Shown: positions 18,221-28,503, numbered from the stretch's first letter. The stretch: DNA of 64,000 bases from Tateyamaria sp. ANG-S1 (GCF_000814025.1 NZ_JWLL01000006.1:938455-1002454); one strand, 5' to 3'. Translations and numbers: made by a program. Notes: generated by a model from the letters alone, not told the origin.

Positions 18221-18240
18221 AAATTCAAGTAGTTGAATTT
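18221..18240. promoter_or_regulatory. candidate SoxR operator upstream of soxX
   Basis: AAATTCAA-GTAG-TTGAATTT is a perfect 8-bp inverted repeat with a four-base spacer, 74 nt upstream of soxX in the soxW-soxX gap. ArsR-family dimers bind such repeats. The half-site AAATTCAA recurs before soxB (20535-20542). Confidence 0.6.
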
Positions 18241-18313
18241 GATGTTGCGTACACGAGAATGTGTACGATAGTGTGCAGAAAAATAAAGCCAAGAATCGAC
18301 CAAGGGAGGGCGC

Positions 18314-18769
18314 ATGAAACATGCACTTGGAGGGGTCTTCGCTGCACTGATGGCTGGAACGGTTGCCATCGCAGAAGACGTGAAACCAACCGCTGTGGCG
18401 TTTGTGGACGGCACCGTCGAACAGTCGCTGACCGGCCAGCCCGGTGATGCAGCGGAAGGCCGCAAGGTGTTCGCAAACCGCAAGCAGGGCAATTGCCTCG
18501 CCTGCCACATGAACGCCGATCTGGCCGAGGAAAGCTTTCACGGTGAAGTCGGCCCGCCCATGGACGGCGTTGCGGATCGTTGGACCGTGGCCGAACTGCG
18601 CGGCATCGTCACCAATTCCAAGATGATGTTCGAGGGCACGATCATGCCCGCCTTCTACGTCGATGCAGGATACAACCGTCCGCTCGACGACTTTGCCGGC
18701 CAATCCATCCTGACCGCCCAACAGGTCGAGGATGTGGTCGCCTACCTGATGACGCTCAAAGAGCAGTAA
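18314..18769 (+). CDS. soxX: sulfur-oxidation cytochrome c SoxX
   Basis: A 151-residue periplasmic monoheme cytochrome c with a Sec signal peptide (1-20) and one heme motif CLACH (61-65), followed by EVGPPMDGVADRW and an IMPAFY segment. It forms the SoxAX heterodimer that conjugates thiosulfate to the SoxY thiol. GGGAGGG precedes the start. First structural gene of the sox operon, next to soxY. Confidence 0.94.
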   Translation: MKHALGGVFAALMAGTVAIAEDVKPTAVAFVDGTVEQSLTGQPGDAAEGRKVFANRKQGNCLACHMNADLAEESFHGEVGPPMDGVADRWTVAELRGIVTNSKMMFEGTIMPAFYVDAGYNRPLDDFAGQSILTAQQVEDVVAYLMTLKEQ

Positions 18770-18795
18770 TTTCCCGAGACCTGAGGAGACATGAC

Positions 18796-19218
18796 ATGAA
18801 ACTGACACGGCGCAACCTGCTGATCCTCAGCTCCGCCGGGGTGGCCGCGACGGCCATGGGCTCCCTGCCCGCCTTCGCCTCACTGACCGATGACGCGATT
18901 ACAGAACTGACGGGCGGCGCAGCCCTGGGCGAAGGGGCAATCACCCTGACCGCCCCCGAGATTGCCGAGAACGGCAATACTGTCCCGATCGAGGTCGATG
19001 CACCCGGCGCTGTGGCCATCACGCTTTTTGCCGACGGCAATCCAGTGCCCAACGTGGCGACCTTCAAGTTCGGACCGCTCAGCGCCTCGCGCAGCGCCTC
19101 CACACGCATCCGTCTGGCCACAACCCAGAACGTCGTCGCCATCGCGCAGATGGAGGACGGGTCGTTCCAGAAGGCATCGGCCAACGTCAAAGTGACCATC
19201 GGCGGCTGCGGCGGCTGA
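18796..19218 (+). CDS. soxY: sulfur-carrier protein SoxY
   Basis: A 140-residue protein with a Tat-type leader (KLTRRNLLILSS) and the diagnostic C-terminal swinging arm GGCGG, whose Cys138 carries the covalently bound sulfur intermediates. Heterodimer partner of SoxZ in the periplasm. A second ATG five bases earlier (18791) is out of frame; GAGGAGAC precedes the chosen start. Confidence 0.96.
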   Translation: MKLTRRNLLILSSAGVAATAMGSLPAFASLTDDAITELTGGAALGEGAITLTAPEIAENGNTVPIEVDAPGAVAITLFADGNPVPNVATFKFGPLSASRSASTRIRLATTQNVVAIAQMEDGSFQKASANVKVTIGGCGG

Positions 19219-19268
19219 TCCCAGAGATACGCGCCCTCAAACGGCGCTCAGACAATCGGAGAGAACAC

Positions 19269-19598
19269 ATGGCATCCGGCGTAAAACCCCGCGTTAAAGT
19301 CCCGAAAACAGCCTCGGCTGGCGAAACGATCACGATCAAGACCCTGATCAGCCACAAAATGGAAAGCGGTCAGCGCAAGGACGATGATGGCAACATCATC
19401 CCCCGCTCGATCATCAACCGCTTTACGGCTGACTTTAACGGCCAGAACGTCATCGACGTGACGCTCGAACCCGCGATTTCGACCAACCCGTATTTCCAGT
19501 TCGAAGCGGTCGTGCCGGAATCCGGTGAGTTTACCTTCACATGGTACGACGACGACGGCGACGTCTACGACACATCGAAAAAGATCGAAGTCTCCTGA
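19269..19598 (+). CDS. soxZ: sulfur-carrier partner protein SoxZ
   Basis: A 109-residue immunoglobulin-like protein without signal peptide, as is usual: SoxZ is co-exported with SoxY by the Tat route. Family segments include KPRVKVPKTASAGETITIKTLISHKMESGQR, NRFTADFNG and FTWYDDDGD. Between soxY and soxA in canonical order. Confidence 0.96.
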   Translation: MASGVKPRVKVPKTASAGETITIKTLISHKMESGQRKDDDGNIIPRSIINRFTADFNGQNVIDVTLEPAISTNPYFQFEAVVPESGEFTFTWYDDDGDVYDTSKKIEVS

Positions 19599-19653
19599 TC
19601 AACAAGGGGCACGATCCAGCCAGGCCCGCAGGGGTCAGCCAGGGAGGGACAAC

Positions 19654-20484
19654 ATGAACATGAAACCATGGATTGCCGTGGTGGTTGCAGGCATCGCCAG
19701 CACCGCCGCAGCCCAGGACCAAAACAGCCTGACCATCGAGGGTGAGGATATGGTGACCGAGGCCGCAGCCCCGGCCCATATGGAGAACCTCGACACCATC
19801 TATTCCGGCTGGCGCTTCCGCTCGGGCGAGACGCAGGCGTTGGAAACCGACGATTTCGACAACCCCGCCTTTGTCTTTGTGGATCAGGGTATTGATCTCT
19901 TTGACAAAGTTGACGGGACCGAAGGCAAGGCGTGTTCGTCCTGCCACGAGAATGTCGAGGATTTCGCGGGCCTGCGCACGCAGCTTCCCCGCGTTCAGGA
20001 CGGCGAATTGGTCAGCATGGAAAACCTGATCAACGACTGCCGCACCGAACGTATGGGGGCGGAACCATGGAAGTGGTCCAAGGGCAACATGACCGCGATG
20101 ACCGCCTTGATCGGTCTGCAATCGCGCGGAATGCCCATGGATGTCGCCATCGACGGTGACGCCGCCCCCTACTGGGAAAAGGGCAAAGAGCTTTACTACA
20201 CCCGCGTCGGCCAGCTGGATATGTCCTGCTCGAACTGTCACGAAGACAACTACGGCATGATGATCCGCGCCGACCATCTGAGCCAGGGCCAGATCAACGG
20301 CTTTCCGACCTACCGTCTGAAAAACGCCAAGCTGAACTCGATCCACGGGCGCTTCAAGGGCTGCATGAAGAACATCCGCGCTACCCCCTTTGCCGAGGGC
20401 GGCGACGAGTTCAAGGCGCTGGAACTGTACCTCGCCTCGCGCGGTCAGGGCCTGTCGGTCGAAACACCGTCGGTGCGCAACTAA
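19654..20484 (+). CDS. soxA: di-heme cytochrome c SoxA, L-cysteine S-thiosulfotransferase subunit
   Basis: A 276-residue periplasmic protein with a signal peptide (1-20). Heme motifs CSSCH (94-98) and CSNCH (192-196) make it the di-heme type; the active-site cysteine, which becomes a cysteine-persulfide heme ligand, is Cys237 in GRFKGCMKN. With SoxX it oxidatively joins thiosulfate to SoxY. The start at 19654 follows AGGGAGGG; upstream in-frame codons lie inside soxZ. Confidence 0.95.
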   Translation: MNMKPWIAVVVAGIASTAAAQDQNSLTIEGEDMVTEAAAPAHMENLDTIYSGWRFRSGETQALETDDFDNPAFVFVDQGIDLFDKVDGTEGKACSSCHENVEDFAGLRTQLPRVQDGELVSMENLINDCRTERMGAEPWKWSKGNMTAMTALIGLQSRGMPMDVAIDGDAAPYWEKGKELYYTRVGQLDMSCSNCHEDNYGMMIRADHLSQGQINGFPTYRLKNAKLNSIHGRFKGCMKNIRATPFAEGGDEFKALELYLASRGQGLSVETPSVRN

Positions 20485-20493
20485 CCAATCCAA

Positions 20494-20526
20494 GGGCCTC
20501 GCGTTTTCCAGCGCGGGGTCTTTTCT
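20494..20526 (+). terminator. possible attenuator between soxA and soxB
   Basis: GGCCTCGCG and CGCGGGGTC can form a G-U-containing stem around a TTTTCCAG loop, followed by TTTTCTT. It could reduce read-through from soxXYZA into soxB; soxB has promoter-like sequence just downstream. Confidence 0.45.
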
Positions 20527-20534
20527 TCGCGTAT

Positions 20535-20556
20535 AAATTCAAACATACGCATATGT
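20535..20556. promoter_or_regulatory. candidate operator/promoter upstream of soxB
   Basis: AAATTCAA (20535-20542) repeats the soxX half-site, followed by the inverted repeat ACATA-CGCA-TATGT (20543-20556), in an A+T-rich island 20-40 nt before soxB. Confidence 0.4.
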
Positions 20557-20575
20557 ATAAGGGGATAGATCACAC

Positions 20576-22276
20576 ATGATCTCGCGGCGTGATTTTCTGC
20601 AGGTGGGCATGGCGGCCTCGGCCCTTCTGGGCACATTCGGTTTCGGCAACTGGGCGCGGCTGGCCGCACAACAGACGCTGACGCAAGACCAGCTCTTGCA
20701 ATTCGACACCTTCGGCAATGTGTCTCTGATCCACGTCACAGACATCCACGCGCAACTCAAGCCCATCTATTTCCGCGAACCATCCATCAACATCGGCGTC
20801 GGCGGCAACAAGGGGGCCGTGCCCCACGTCACGGGCGCCGAGTTCCGCAAGCTCTACGGCATCGAAGACGGCAGCCCCAGCCACTACGCGCTGTCGTCGG
20901 GCGACTTCTCCGCCCTCGCCCAAGGCTACGGCCGCGTCGGCGGCATGGACCGGGTCGCCACGGTGATCAAGGCAATCCGCGCCGACCGACCTGACGCCCT
21001 CCTGCTCGACGGCGGCGACACGTGGCACGGCTCCTACACCTGCCTCAAGACCCAAGGGCAGGACATGGTCAACGTCATGAATGCGCTCGAACCCGACGCC
21101 ATGACCTTCCACTGGGAATTCACCCTCGGCTCCGACCGGGTAAACGAGTTGGTGGAAAACCTGCCCTTCGCCGCCCTCGGCCAAAACATCTTTGACGTCG
21201 AATGGGACGAACCGACCGACCTGTTCCCGCCCTACAAGATGTTCGAACGCGGCGGCACCAAGATCGCTGTCATCGGCCAGGCGTTTCCGTACATGCCCAT
21301 CGCCAACCCCGGCTGGATGTTCCCCGAATACGCTTTCGGCATCCGGGACGAAAACATGCAGGCCATGGTGGACGAGGTCCGCGCGGCTGGCGCCGAATGC
21401 GTCGTCGTGCTCAGCCACAACGGCTTTGATGTGGACAAGAAGATGGCAACGGTTGTCAGCGGGATCGACGTGATCCTGTCGGGCCACACCCATGACGCTC
21501 TGCCCGAACCCGTATTGTCAGGCGAAACACTGATCTTCCCCTCCGGCTCGAACGGGAAGTTCGTGACGCGCATTGACCTCGATATCCGCGACGGTCGGAT
21601 GATGGGCTACCGGTCCAAATTGATCCCGATCTTCTCCGACGTCATCTCTCCCGATGCCGACATGGCCACGCTGATCGACGAGCAGCGCGCGCCGTTGCAG
21701 GCCGACTTGTCAGAGGTGATCGGCCAGACCGACAGCCTTCTCTACCGTCGCGGAAACTTCAACGGCACGTGGGATGACCTGATTTGCGACGCGCTGCTGT
21801 CCGAACGGGATGCCGAAATCGCGCTGAGCCCCGGCGTCCGCTGGGGCCCGTCCCTAATCCCCGGTCAGGACATCACGCGCGAGGATATCTTCAACGTCAC
21901 CTCCATGACCTATGGCAAAGCCTACCGCACGGAAATGACGGGCGAATTCCTGAAAGTCGTGCTGGAGGACGTGGCCGACAACATCTTCAACCCCGACCCC
22001 TACTACCAACAGGGCGGCGACATGGTCCGCACCGGCGGGCTTGGCTACAGCATCGACGTCAGCCAGCCACAGGGCAGTCGGATCAGCGATATGACACTGC
22101 TTTCCACCGGCGAACCCATCGACCCGGCCCGCAACTACGTGGTCGCAGGCTGGGCCTCGGTCAACGAAGGCACCGAAGGGCCGCAGATCTGGGATGTGGT
22201 CGAGAGCCACATCGCCAAGATGGGCACCGTCACCGTCAAACCCGACAATAACAGCGTAACCGTCACAGGCGTTTAA
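20576..22276 (+). CDS. soxB: SoxB, S-sulfosulfanyl-L-cysteine sulfohydrolase
   Basis: A 566-residue dimanganese hydrolase of the 5'-nucleotidase superfamily that releases sulfate from SoxY-bound thiosulfate in the periplasm. Tat leader SRRDFLQ at residues 3-9, metal-binding segments HVTDIHAQLKP, LDGGDTWHGS, MTFHWEFTLG, VVLSHNGFD and LSGHTHDALPEP, and the C-terminal nucleotidase domain (GNFNGTWDDLICDALL onward). The length is normal. Canonical position between soxA and soxC. Confidence 0.96.
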   Translation: MISRRDFLQVGMAASALLGTFGFGNWARLAAQQTLTQDQLLQFDTFGNVSLIHVTDIHAQLKPIYFREPSINIGVGGNKGAVPHVTGAEFRKLYGIEDGSPSHYALSSGDFSALAQGYGRVGGMDRVATVIKAIRADRPDALLLDGGDTWHGSYTCLKTQGQDMVNVMNALEPDAMTFHWEFTLGSDRVNELVENLPFAALGQNIFDVEWDEPTDLFPPYKMFERGGTKIAVIGQAFPYMPIANPGWMFPEYAFGIRDENMQAMVDEVRAAGAECVVVLSHNGFDVDKKMATVVSGIDVILSGHTHDALPEPVLSGETLIFPSGSNGKFVTRIDLDIRDGRMMGYRSKLIPIFSDVISPDADMATLIDEQRAPLQADLSEVIGQTDSLLYRRGNFNGTWDDLICDALLSERDAEIALSPGVRWGPSLIPGQDITREDIFNVTSMTYGKAYRTEMTGEFLKVVLEDVADNIFNPDPYYQQGGDMVRTGGLGYSIDVSQPQGSRISDMTLLSTGEPIDPARNYVVAGWASVNEGTEGPQIWDVVESHIAKMGTVTVKPDNNSVTVTGV

Positions 22277-22293
22277 CCAACGGATTCAACACC

Positions 22294-23556
22294 ATGGATG
22301 ACACATTTAAACCTTCCCGGCGAGCATTCCTGCGTGGCAGTGCGGCGGTCGCCGCAGGCACAGTGGCCGGTGCCGCCAGCGCAAACGGCCCGGACCCGCT
22401 GATCACTGAATTGCAGGACTGGGCCAGCTACACCGGCGTCGGCGTGGATGAAACACCCTACGGCATGCCGATCAGCTTCGAATCCCACGTGGTCCGCCGC
22501 AATGTCGAATGGCTGACCGCCTCGCCCATCTCGTCCATCAACTTCACACCCATCCACGCGCTCGACGGCACGATCACGCCCCAAGGCTGCGCGTTCGAAC
22601 GGCACCACTCGGGCGCGATCGAGCTGTCAAAGCCCGACTACCGCCTGATGATCAACGGCCTTGTCGATCAGCCCTTGGTCTTCACCTATGACGACCTGAT
22701 GCGCTTCCCGCGTGAAAACCACGTCTATTTCTGCGAATGCGCCGCCAACACCGGCATGGAATGGGCGGGCGCGCAGCTCAACGGCGTGCAGTTCACCCAC
22801 GGCATGATCCACAACATGGAATACACCGGCGTCCCCCTGCGCACCCTGCTGCAAGAGGCGGGCGCGGACATCAGCGCCGACAAATGGGTCTATGTAGAGG
22901 GCGCCGATGCTTCCTCCAACGGCCGCTCGATCCCCATGGAAAAGGCGCTTGATGATGTGCTTGTCGCCTTCAAAGCCAATGGCGAGGCGCTACGGATGGA
23001 ACATGGCTATCCCGTCCGCCTCGTCGTGCCCGGGTGGGAAGGCAACATGTGGGTCAAGTGGCTGCGCCGCATCGAAGTGACCGACATGGCCGTGGAAAGC
23101 CGCGAGGAAACCTCGAAATACACCGACGTGCTCGAAGACGGCACCGCCCGCAAATGGACATGGGAGATGGACGCCAAATCCGTCATCACCTCCCCCAGCC
23201 CGCAAATGCCGATCACCCATGGCAAGGGGCCGCTGGTCATCTCGGGGCTGGCTTGGTCCGGCCATGGCAAGATCACGCGCGTTGATGTCTCCAAGGATGG
23301 CGGCATCACCTGGGAAACCGCCCGTCTGGGCAAGCAGGGCGACACCAAAGCGCTTACCCGCTTCTACCTCGACATGGATTGGGACGGCGCACCGATGCTG
23401 CTGCAATCCCGCGCCATCGATGACACCGGATATGTCCAACCGACCAAGGCGCAGCTGCGCGACAAGCGGGGCGAGAACTCCGTCTACCACAACAACTGTA
23501 TCCAGACCTGGTACGTGAACGCAGAAGGGATCGCCGAGAATGTCGAAGTCTCCTAA
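22294..23556 (+). CDS. soxC: sulfane dehydrogenase molybdenum subunit SoxC
   Basis: A 420-residue molybdopterin protein of the sulfite oxidase family, with a Tat-type leader (SRRAFLRGS), the molybdenum-ligating cysteine in [14 protein letters not shown] and a C-terminal dimerisation domain. With SoxD it removes electrons from the SoxY-bound sulfane sulfur, enabling complete oxidation to sulfate without sulfur globules. Its last 17 nt overlap soxD, suggesting translational coupling. Confidence 0.95.
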   Translation: MDDTFKPSRRAFLRGSAAVAAGTVAGAASANGPDPLITELQDWASYTGVGVDETPYGMPISFESHVVRRNVEWLTASPISSINFTPIHALDGTITPQGCAFERHHSGAIELSKPDYRLMINGLVDQPLVFTYDDLMRFPRENHVYFCECAANTGMEWAGAQLNGVQFTHGMIHNMEYTGVPLRTLLQEAGADISADKWVYVEGADASSNGRSIPMEKALDDVLVAFKANGEALRMEHGYPVRLVVPGWEGNMWVKWLRRIEVTDMAVESREETSKYTDVLEDGTARKWTWEMDAKSVITSPSPQMPITHGKGPLVISGLAWSGHGKITRVDVSKDGGITWETARLGKQGDTKALTRFYLDMDWDGAPMLLQSRAIDDTGYVQPTKAQLRDKRGENSVYHNNCIQTWYVNAEGIAENVEVS

Positions 23557-24850
23557 CCTCCTCCTCCCCGCGCTCGGGGGTACGGCACTGGTTCTGGGCG
23601 TCGCATTCGGCGTGATGAACCGCGACTACGCCGCCGACAAGATCGACACGCTTGAGACGCGCGTGGATCAGGTGAGCGCGCAGGCGAGCGCCGCATCGGA
23701 CAAGGCCAAAGCCGAAGCGACCCGCGCCGCCGAACTGGAAGCCAAAGTGGCCGAGATCCAGGCCAACACCCAAGCGCAGCTTCTGACCGCCAGCGCCACC
23801 CAACCCGCGCCACAGATGGACGGACGCTACGGCCTCGGGCGCGCGGCGCTCGCAGAAGAGATCGCCGCATGGGACGTCGATATCCTGCCCGACGGGCGCG
23901 GCTTGCCCGAAGGCAGCGGCGATGTCTGGACGGGCGAGGAAGTCTATGTCGAAAACTGTGCCTCCTGCCACGGCGACTTTGCAGAAGGGGTCGACAATTG
24001 GCCCGTCCTCGCCGGTGGCTTCGACACCTTGGGCGACAAGGACCCGGTCAAGACGGTGGGCAGCTACTGGCCGTACCTCTCGACCGTCTGGGACTATGTC
24101 CACCGCTCCATGCCCTTTGGCGCGGCAGGCACACTGACACCCGACGACACTTACGCCATCGTCGCCTACATCCTCTATTCCAACGACCTTGTGGACGATG
24201 ATTTCGTCCTCAGCCGCGACACGTTCCTCGACGTGCCCATGCACAATGCGGACGGCTTTATCGTGGATGACCGGGCCGAACAGGAATACGCCAAGTGGCG
24301 GACCGAACCCTGCATGGAAAACTGCAAGGAAGAGGTCGCAGTCACCATGCGCTCCGTCTTCTTCGTCGAAACCCCGCCAGAGGGTGGGTCCAATTCGGTC
24401 ATGAACCATGCGAGAACGGTCGACGACCTACCCACCTTCTCAGCCGCGGGCCCGTCCTTCATCGCCGAAGCGACGCCCAAACCCGCCACCCCTGCCCCAA
24501 CAGTCACCAAGGCTGCGGTAAATGACGGCGACGCGCTCCTCACCCAAGGCAAAAAGGTCTTCCGCAAATGCTCTGCCTGCCACGCAGTCGGCGACGGGGC
24601 CAAACACAAATCCGGCCCACAACTCAACGGCGTGATGGGCCGCGCCATGGGCTCAGCCGACGGGTTCAAATACTCCGACGTGTTCCAAGAGGCCAACGCC
24701 GAAGGGCGCACATGGACGCCCGAAGACCTCGCCGCCTTCCTCGCCAAGCCCAAGGCATACATGAAGGGCACCAAAATGGCCTTCGCCGGTCTGAAAAAGG
24801 AAGAGGACCTGACCGCCATCACCGCCTATCTCGAAAGCTTCGCCGAGTGA
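23540..24850 (+). CDS. soxD: sulfane dehydrogenase cytochrome c subunit SoxD
   Basis: A 436-residue protein with an N-terminal hydrophobic segment (about 8-25) and a coiled coil (30-80), then two cytochrome c domains with CASCH (140-144) and CSACH (344-348). This di-heme form is the electron acceptor of SoxC. An additional CMENC segment (258-262) lies between the two heme domains. The stop codon overlaps the GTG start of the next gene (GTGA). Confidence 0.93.
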   Translation: MSKSPNLLLPALGGTALVLGVAFGVMNRDYAADKIDTLETRVDQVSAQASAASDKAKAEATRAAELEAKVAEIQANTQAQLLTASATQPAPQMDGRYGLGRAALAEEIAAWDVDILPDGRGLPEGSGDVWTGEEVYVENCASCHGDFAEGVDNWPVLAGGFDTLGDKDPVKTVGSYWPYLSTVWDYVHRSMPFGAAGTLTPDDTYAIVAYILYSNDLVDDDFVLSRDTFLDVPMHNADGFIVDDRAEQEYAKWRTEPCMENCKEEVAVTMRSVFFVETPPEGGSNSVMNHARTVDDLPTFSAAGPSFIAEATPKPATPAPTVTKAAVNDGDALLTQGKKVFRKCSACHAVGDGAKHKSGPQLNGVMGRAMGSADGFKYSDVFQEANAEGRTWTPEDLAAFLAKPKAYMKGTKMAFAGLKKEEDLTAITAYLESFAE

Positions 24851-25545
24851 GGGCACTCGCCGCATATCTGGCAGCGGCGGCCCTCGCCGCCCTGCCCGCG
24901 CTCGCGGACCCCGGCGACGTCGAAAAAGGCCAAAAGCTTTTCCAACAATGCAAAAGCTGCCACCAGATCGGCGCAGGCGCCACGAACCGCAGCGGCCCAC
25001 ATCTCAACGGCCTGTTTGGACGCAAGGCGGCGGGCCTCGACGGTTTCCGCTACTCCAAGAGCTTCCAGCGCGCAGGCGCAGGCGGCCTCGAATGGCACGC
25101 CGAAACCCTCGACACCTTCCTCGAAAACCCGCGCGCCATGACCAGCGGCACGCGGATGAGCTACCGCGGCCTGAAAAACGCCAAGGACCGGACACACCTG
25201 ATCGCCTTCCTGCGGCAATACTCCGACGACCCCGCCAACATCCCCGAGGCGGACCCGACTGCTCAAGGCATCGACCACGACCTCGACCCGGCCATCCTCG
25301 CCCTCGTCGGCGACCCGGAATACGGCGCCTATCTCAGCGGCGAATGCACCACATGCCACCAGGCCGCGGGCGGCGACGACGGCATCCCGTCAATCACGCT
25401 CTGGCCCGAGGATCAGTTCGTCGTCGCTATGCACGCCTACAAGACGAAAAAGCGCAACCATCCGGTCATGCAGATGATCGCCGGGCGGCTGGGCGACGAA
25501 GAGATCGCGGCACTCGCCGCGTATTTCAAAGACCTCGAAAACTGA
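24847..25545 (+). CDS. soxE: di-heme cytochrome c SoxE
   Basis: A 232-residue periplasmic cytochrome with a signal peptide (1-20) and heme motifs CKSCH (35-39) and CTTCH (167-171). It begins at a GTG overlapping the soxD stop; no ATG is available at the right position. In Paracoccus, SoxE and the flavoprotein SoxF form a flavocytochrome-c-sulfide-dehydrogenase-like pair, and the same order is kept here. Confidence 0.88.
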   Translation: MRALAAYLAAAALAALPALADPGDVEKGQKLFQQCKSCHQIGAGATNRSGPHLNGLFGRKAAGLDGFRYSKSFQRAGAGGLEWHAETLDTFLENPRAMTSGTRMSYRGLKNAKDRTHLIAFLRQYSDDPANIPEADPTAQGIDHDLDPAILALVGDPEYGAYLSGECTTCHQAAGGDDGIPSITLWPEDQFVVAMHAYKTKKRNHPVMQMIAGRLGDEEIAALAAYFKDLEN

Positions 25546-25566
25546 GGCGCATTGGGAGGAACGAAC

Positions 25567-26835
25567 ATGACATTGAATAGACGGACATTTCTGAGCACAT
25601 CCGCCGTCGCGGCGGCAACCCTCGCCGCTCCGATGGTGCGCGCGCAGGGCAAACCCCGCGTCGTGGTCATCGGCGGTGGCGCGGGCGGGGCCACAGCAGC
25701 CCGCTACATCGCCAAGGACAGCAAGGGCGACATCGACACCACCCTGATCGAACCGACACGCACCTACTACACCTGCTTCTTCTCCAACCTATATCTCGGC
25801 GGCTTCAAGACTATTGACGAGATCGGGCACAGCTACGGTGGCCTCGCCGCTGCAGGCGTGAACGTCCTGCACGACTGGGCCGTGGGCGTGGACCGCGACG
25901 CCAAGACGGTTACGCTCGCAGGCGGCGGCACGCTCAACTATGACAAGCTGATCCTCAGCCCCGGTATCGACTTTGTCGACATGGCCGTCCCCGGCTGGGA
26001 CATATCGGCGCAAAACGCCATGCCCCACGCCTACAAGGCAGGCTCGCAAACCGAACTCCTCAAGGCGCAGCTCAAAGCCATGCCCGAAGGCGGCACCTTT
26101 GCCATGGTCGCCCCACCCAACCCCTACCGCTGCCCGCCAGGGCCCTACGAGCGCGTCTCGATGGTCGCGCACTACCTCAAACTCAACAACCCGACGGCCA
26201 AGATCATCGTGGCCGACCCCAAGCCCAAATTCTCAAAAATGGCGTTGTTCCAGGAAGGCTGGAACAACCACTACGAAGGTATGGTCGATTGGGTGGGCGA
26301 AGACTTTGGCGGCGGCAACGTGTCCGTGGACCACGCAGCCATGACCGTCACCATCGACGATGAGGTGACCAAAGTTGACGTCGCCAACGTCATCCCCGCC
26401 ATGAAAGCGGGCCGCATCGCGGACATCGCGGGCGTGACAGACGGCAACTGGGCCCCGGTCAACGCGGCAGACATGTCGTCGAAGATGGACCCGGATGTCT
26501 ACGTGCTCGGCGACGCCAGCCAACAGGGCGACATGCCCAAATCCGGCTTCTCGGCCAACAGCCAGGCCAAGGTCTGCGCCAATGCCGTGCGCGGTGCGCT
26601 GACGGGGTCCAAGGTCTTCCCGGCCAAGTTCTCCAACACCTGCTGGTCACTGATCGAAACCAATGACGGCGTCAAAGTCGGTGCCACCTACGAGGCGACA
26701 GCAGAAAAGATCGCCAAGGTCGACGGCTTCATCTCGCAAACCGGCGAAAGCGCGGATGTGCGCAAAGCCACCTACGAGGAATCCGAAGGCTGGTACGCGG
26801 GCATCACCGCTGACATGTTCGGGGCCAAGGCGTAA
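25567..26835 (+). CDS. soxF: SoxF, flavocytochrome c sulfide dehydrogenase flavoprotein subunit
   Basis: A 422-residue FAD protein with a Tat leader (NRRTFLSTS, residues 4-12), the dinucleotide-binding motif VVVIGGGAGGATAARY, a conserved cysteine in TYYTCFFSN and another in YRCPPGPYERV, which form the redox disulfide pair in sulfide dehydrogenases, and a C-terminal flavin-binding domain. ATG 25567 follows GGGAGGA. It is expected to oxidise sulfide and to pass electrons to SoxE. Confidence 0.92.
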   Translation: MTLNRRTFLSTSAVAAATLAAPMVRAQGKPRVVVIGGGAGGATAARYIAKDSKGDIDTTLIEPTRTYYTCFFSNLYLGGFKTIDEIGHSYGGLAAAGVNVLHDWAVGVDRDAKTVTLAGGGTLNYDKLILSPGIDFVDMAVPGWDISAQNAMPHAYKAGSQTELLKAQLKAMPEGGTFAMVAPPNPYRCPPGPYERVSMVAHYLKLNNPTAKIIVADPKPKFSKMALFQEGWNNHYEGMVDWVGEDFGGGNVSVDHAAMTVTIDDEVTKVDVANVIPAMKAGRIADIAGVTDGNWAPVNAADMSSKMDPDVYVLGDASQQGDMPKSGFSANSQAKVCANAVRGALTGSKVFPAKFSNTCWSLIETNDGVKVGATYEATAEKIAKVDGFISQTGESADVRKATYEESEGWYAGITADMFGAKA

Positions 26836-26856
26836 AGCACCACATAGGGGGAAACG

Positions 26857-27282
26857 ATGCTGCGATCCGTGTTCGCGCTGGCACTGCTGACGACGCCCAC
26901 ATGGGCGGAGGAAGCGCTCGTCACCCCCTATGACGGCACCTTCGACGACGCGACCTTCGCGGTCGAAACCGCCATCGTGAACCGCGGGCTGGTCATCGAC
27001 TATGTCAGCCACGTGGGCGACATGCTGAACCGCACGGGCGCGGATGTCGGCAGCGACACGGTGATTTTCAGCGATGCCGACATCTTCATCTTCTGCTCCG
27101 CCGTCATCTCACGCCAGGTGATGGAGGCGGACCCGATGAACATCGTCCACTGCCCCTATGGCATCTTCGTGGCCGAAAACGCGGATGGCGTGATGATCGG
27201 CCACCGCGACTACCCCGACGGACCCATGCAAGCGGTCGAAGACCTGCTGAAAGACATCGTGGCCGAGGCAACGGATTTCTGA
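26857..27282 (+). CDS. DUF302 family exported protein
   Basis: A 141-residue protein with a signal peptide (1-17, TPTWA-EE) and a DUF302 domain ([31 protein letters not shown]-type opening, then [11 protein letters not shown]). DUF302 proteins are often found beside sulfur or redox genes, but no biochemical role is established. It lies 21 nt after soxF and 1 nt before hemA, so it is almost certainly in the same transcript. Confidence 0.8.
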   Translation: MLRSVFALALLTTPTWAEEALVTPYDGTFDDATFAVETAIVNRGLVIDYVSHVGDMLNRTGADVGSDTVIFSDADIFIFCSAVISRQVMEADPMNIVHCPYGIFVAENADGVMIGHRDYPDGPMQAVEDLLKDIVAEATDF

Positions 27283-27283
27283 C

Positions 27284-28501
27284 GTGAACTACACCGACTT
27301 CTTCAAAACCGAACTGGACACCCTGCGCGACAGCGGCAACTACCGCGAGTTCGCGGAACTGGAACGCCACCGCGGCACCTTCCCCAATGCCACCTGCCAC
27401 AACGGACCGGGCGAGGTCACCATCTGGTGCTCCAACGACTATCTCGGCATGGGCCAGCACCCCGACGTTCTGGCGGCAATGCACAACGCCCTCGACCGCA
27501 CCGGCGCGGGCGCAGGCGGCACGCGTAACATCTCCGGCACGACCCACGACCACGTGCGACTTGAGGCGGAACTCGCCGACCTGCACGGCAAGGAAAACGC
27601 GCTCCTCTTCACCTCCGGCTACGTGTCAAACTGGGCCACGCTCGGCACCCTGGGTGCCCGCATCCCCGGCCTCACGATCCTGTCCGATGCGCTCAACCAT
27701 GCCTCGATGATCGAAGGTATCCGGCATTCGAAGGCCGCGCGGCAAATCTGGAAGCACAACGATCTTGCCGATTTGGAAGTCAAACTCGCCGCCCTGCCCC
27801 TCAACGCACCCAAACTGATCGCCTTCGAATCCGTCTACTCCATGGACGGCGACATCGCCCCGATTGCTGAAATTTGCGACCTCGCCGACCGCTACAACGC
27901 CATGACCTATCTCGATGAGGTCCACGCCGTCGGCCTCTACGGCCCACGCGGCGGCGGCATTGCCGAACGCGAAGGTCTGATGGACCGGGTGACCGTGATC
28001 GAGGGCACGCTCGGCAAAGCCTTCGGCGTCATGGGCGGCTACATCGCGGCCGACGCAGCCCTCTGCGACTACATCCGCTCCTTCGCGAGTGGCTTCATCT
28101 TCACCACCGCCCTGCCCCCGGCCGTCGCGGCAGGCGCAGCGGCAGCGGTGCGGCACCTGAAATCTAGCACCGCAGAACGCACCGCCCATCAGGCCCGCGT
28201 GGCAGAGGTCCGCGCGCGCCTCGACGCCATCGGCCTGCCGCATATCGACAACCCCAGCCACATCATCCCGGTGATGGTGGGCGACCCGGTGAAATGCAAA
28301 TTCATCTCGGACACGCTGCTGCGCGACCACGGCATCTACATCCAGCCGATCAACTATCCCACAGTACCCAAAGGCACTGAACGGCTGCGCATCACACCGT
28401 CGCCCGTGCACTCGGCGGCAGACGTGGATCACCTCGTGTCAGCCTTGGAAACCCTCTGGACCCAATGCCAACTCGCGCGCCGTCCTATCGCGGCGCAGTG
28501 A
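27284..28501 (+). CDS. hemA: 5-aminolevulinate synthase inside the sox island
   Basis: PLP enzyme condensing glycine and succinyl-CoA to 5-aminolevulinate, the first step of the C4 heme pathway. The 405-residue protein begins at GTG with [13 protein letters not shown] and shows the usual [40 protein letters not shown] and the PLP lysine in [13 protein letters not shown]. It follows the DUF302 gene by one base and soxF in the same direction. Co-transcription with four c-type cytochrome genes (soxX, A, D, E) suggests a dedicated heme supply; whether another hemA exists elsewhere cannot be seen. Confidence 0.95.
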   Translation: MNYTDFFKTELDTLRDSGNYREFAELERHRGTFPNATCHNGPGEVTIWCSNDYLGMGQHPDVLAAMHNALDRTGAGAGGTRNISGTTHDHVRLEAELADLHGKENALLFTSGYVSNWATLGTLGARIPGLTILSDALNHASMIEGIRHSKAARQIWKHNDLADLEVKLAALPLNAPKLIAFESVYSMDGDIAPIAEICDLADRYNAMTYLDEVHAVGLYGPRGGGIAEREGLMDRVTVIEGTLGKAFGVMGGYIAADAALCDYIRSFASGFIFTTALPPAVAAGAAAAVRHLKSSTAERTAHQARVAEVRARLDAIGLPHIDNPSHIIPVMVGDPVKCKFISDTLLRDHGIYIQPINYPTVPKGTERLRITPSPVHSAADVDHLVSALETLWTQCQLARRPIAAQ

Positions 28502-28503
28502 CC

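Noticed and set aside
16804-18510. 568-aa minus-strand frame across soxV, soxW and soxX
   Set aside because: It covers three certain sox genes and their promoter gap; no motif.
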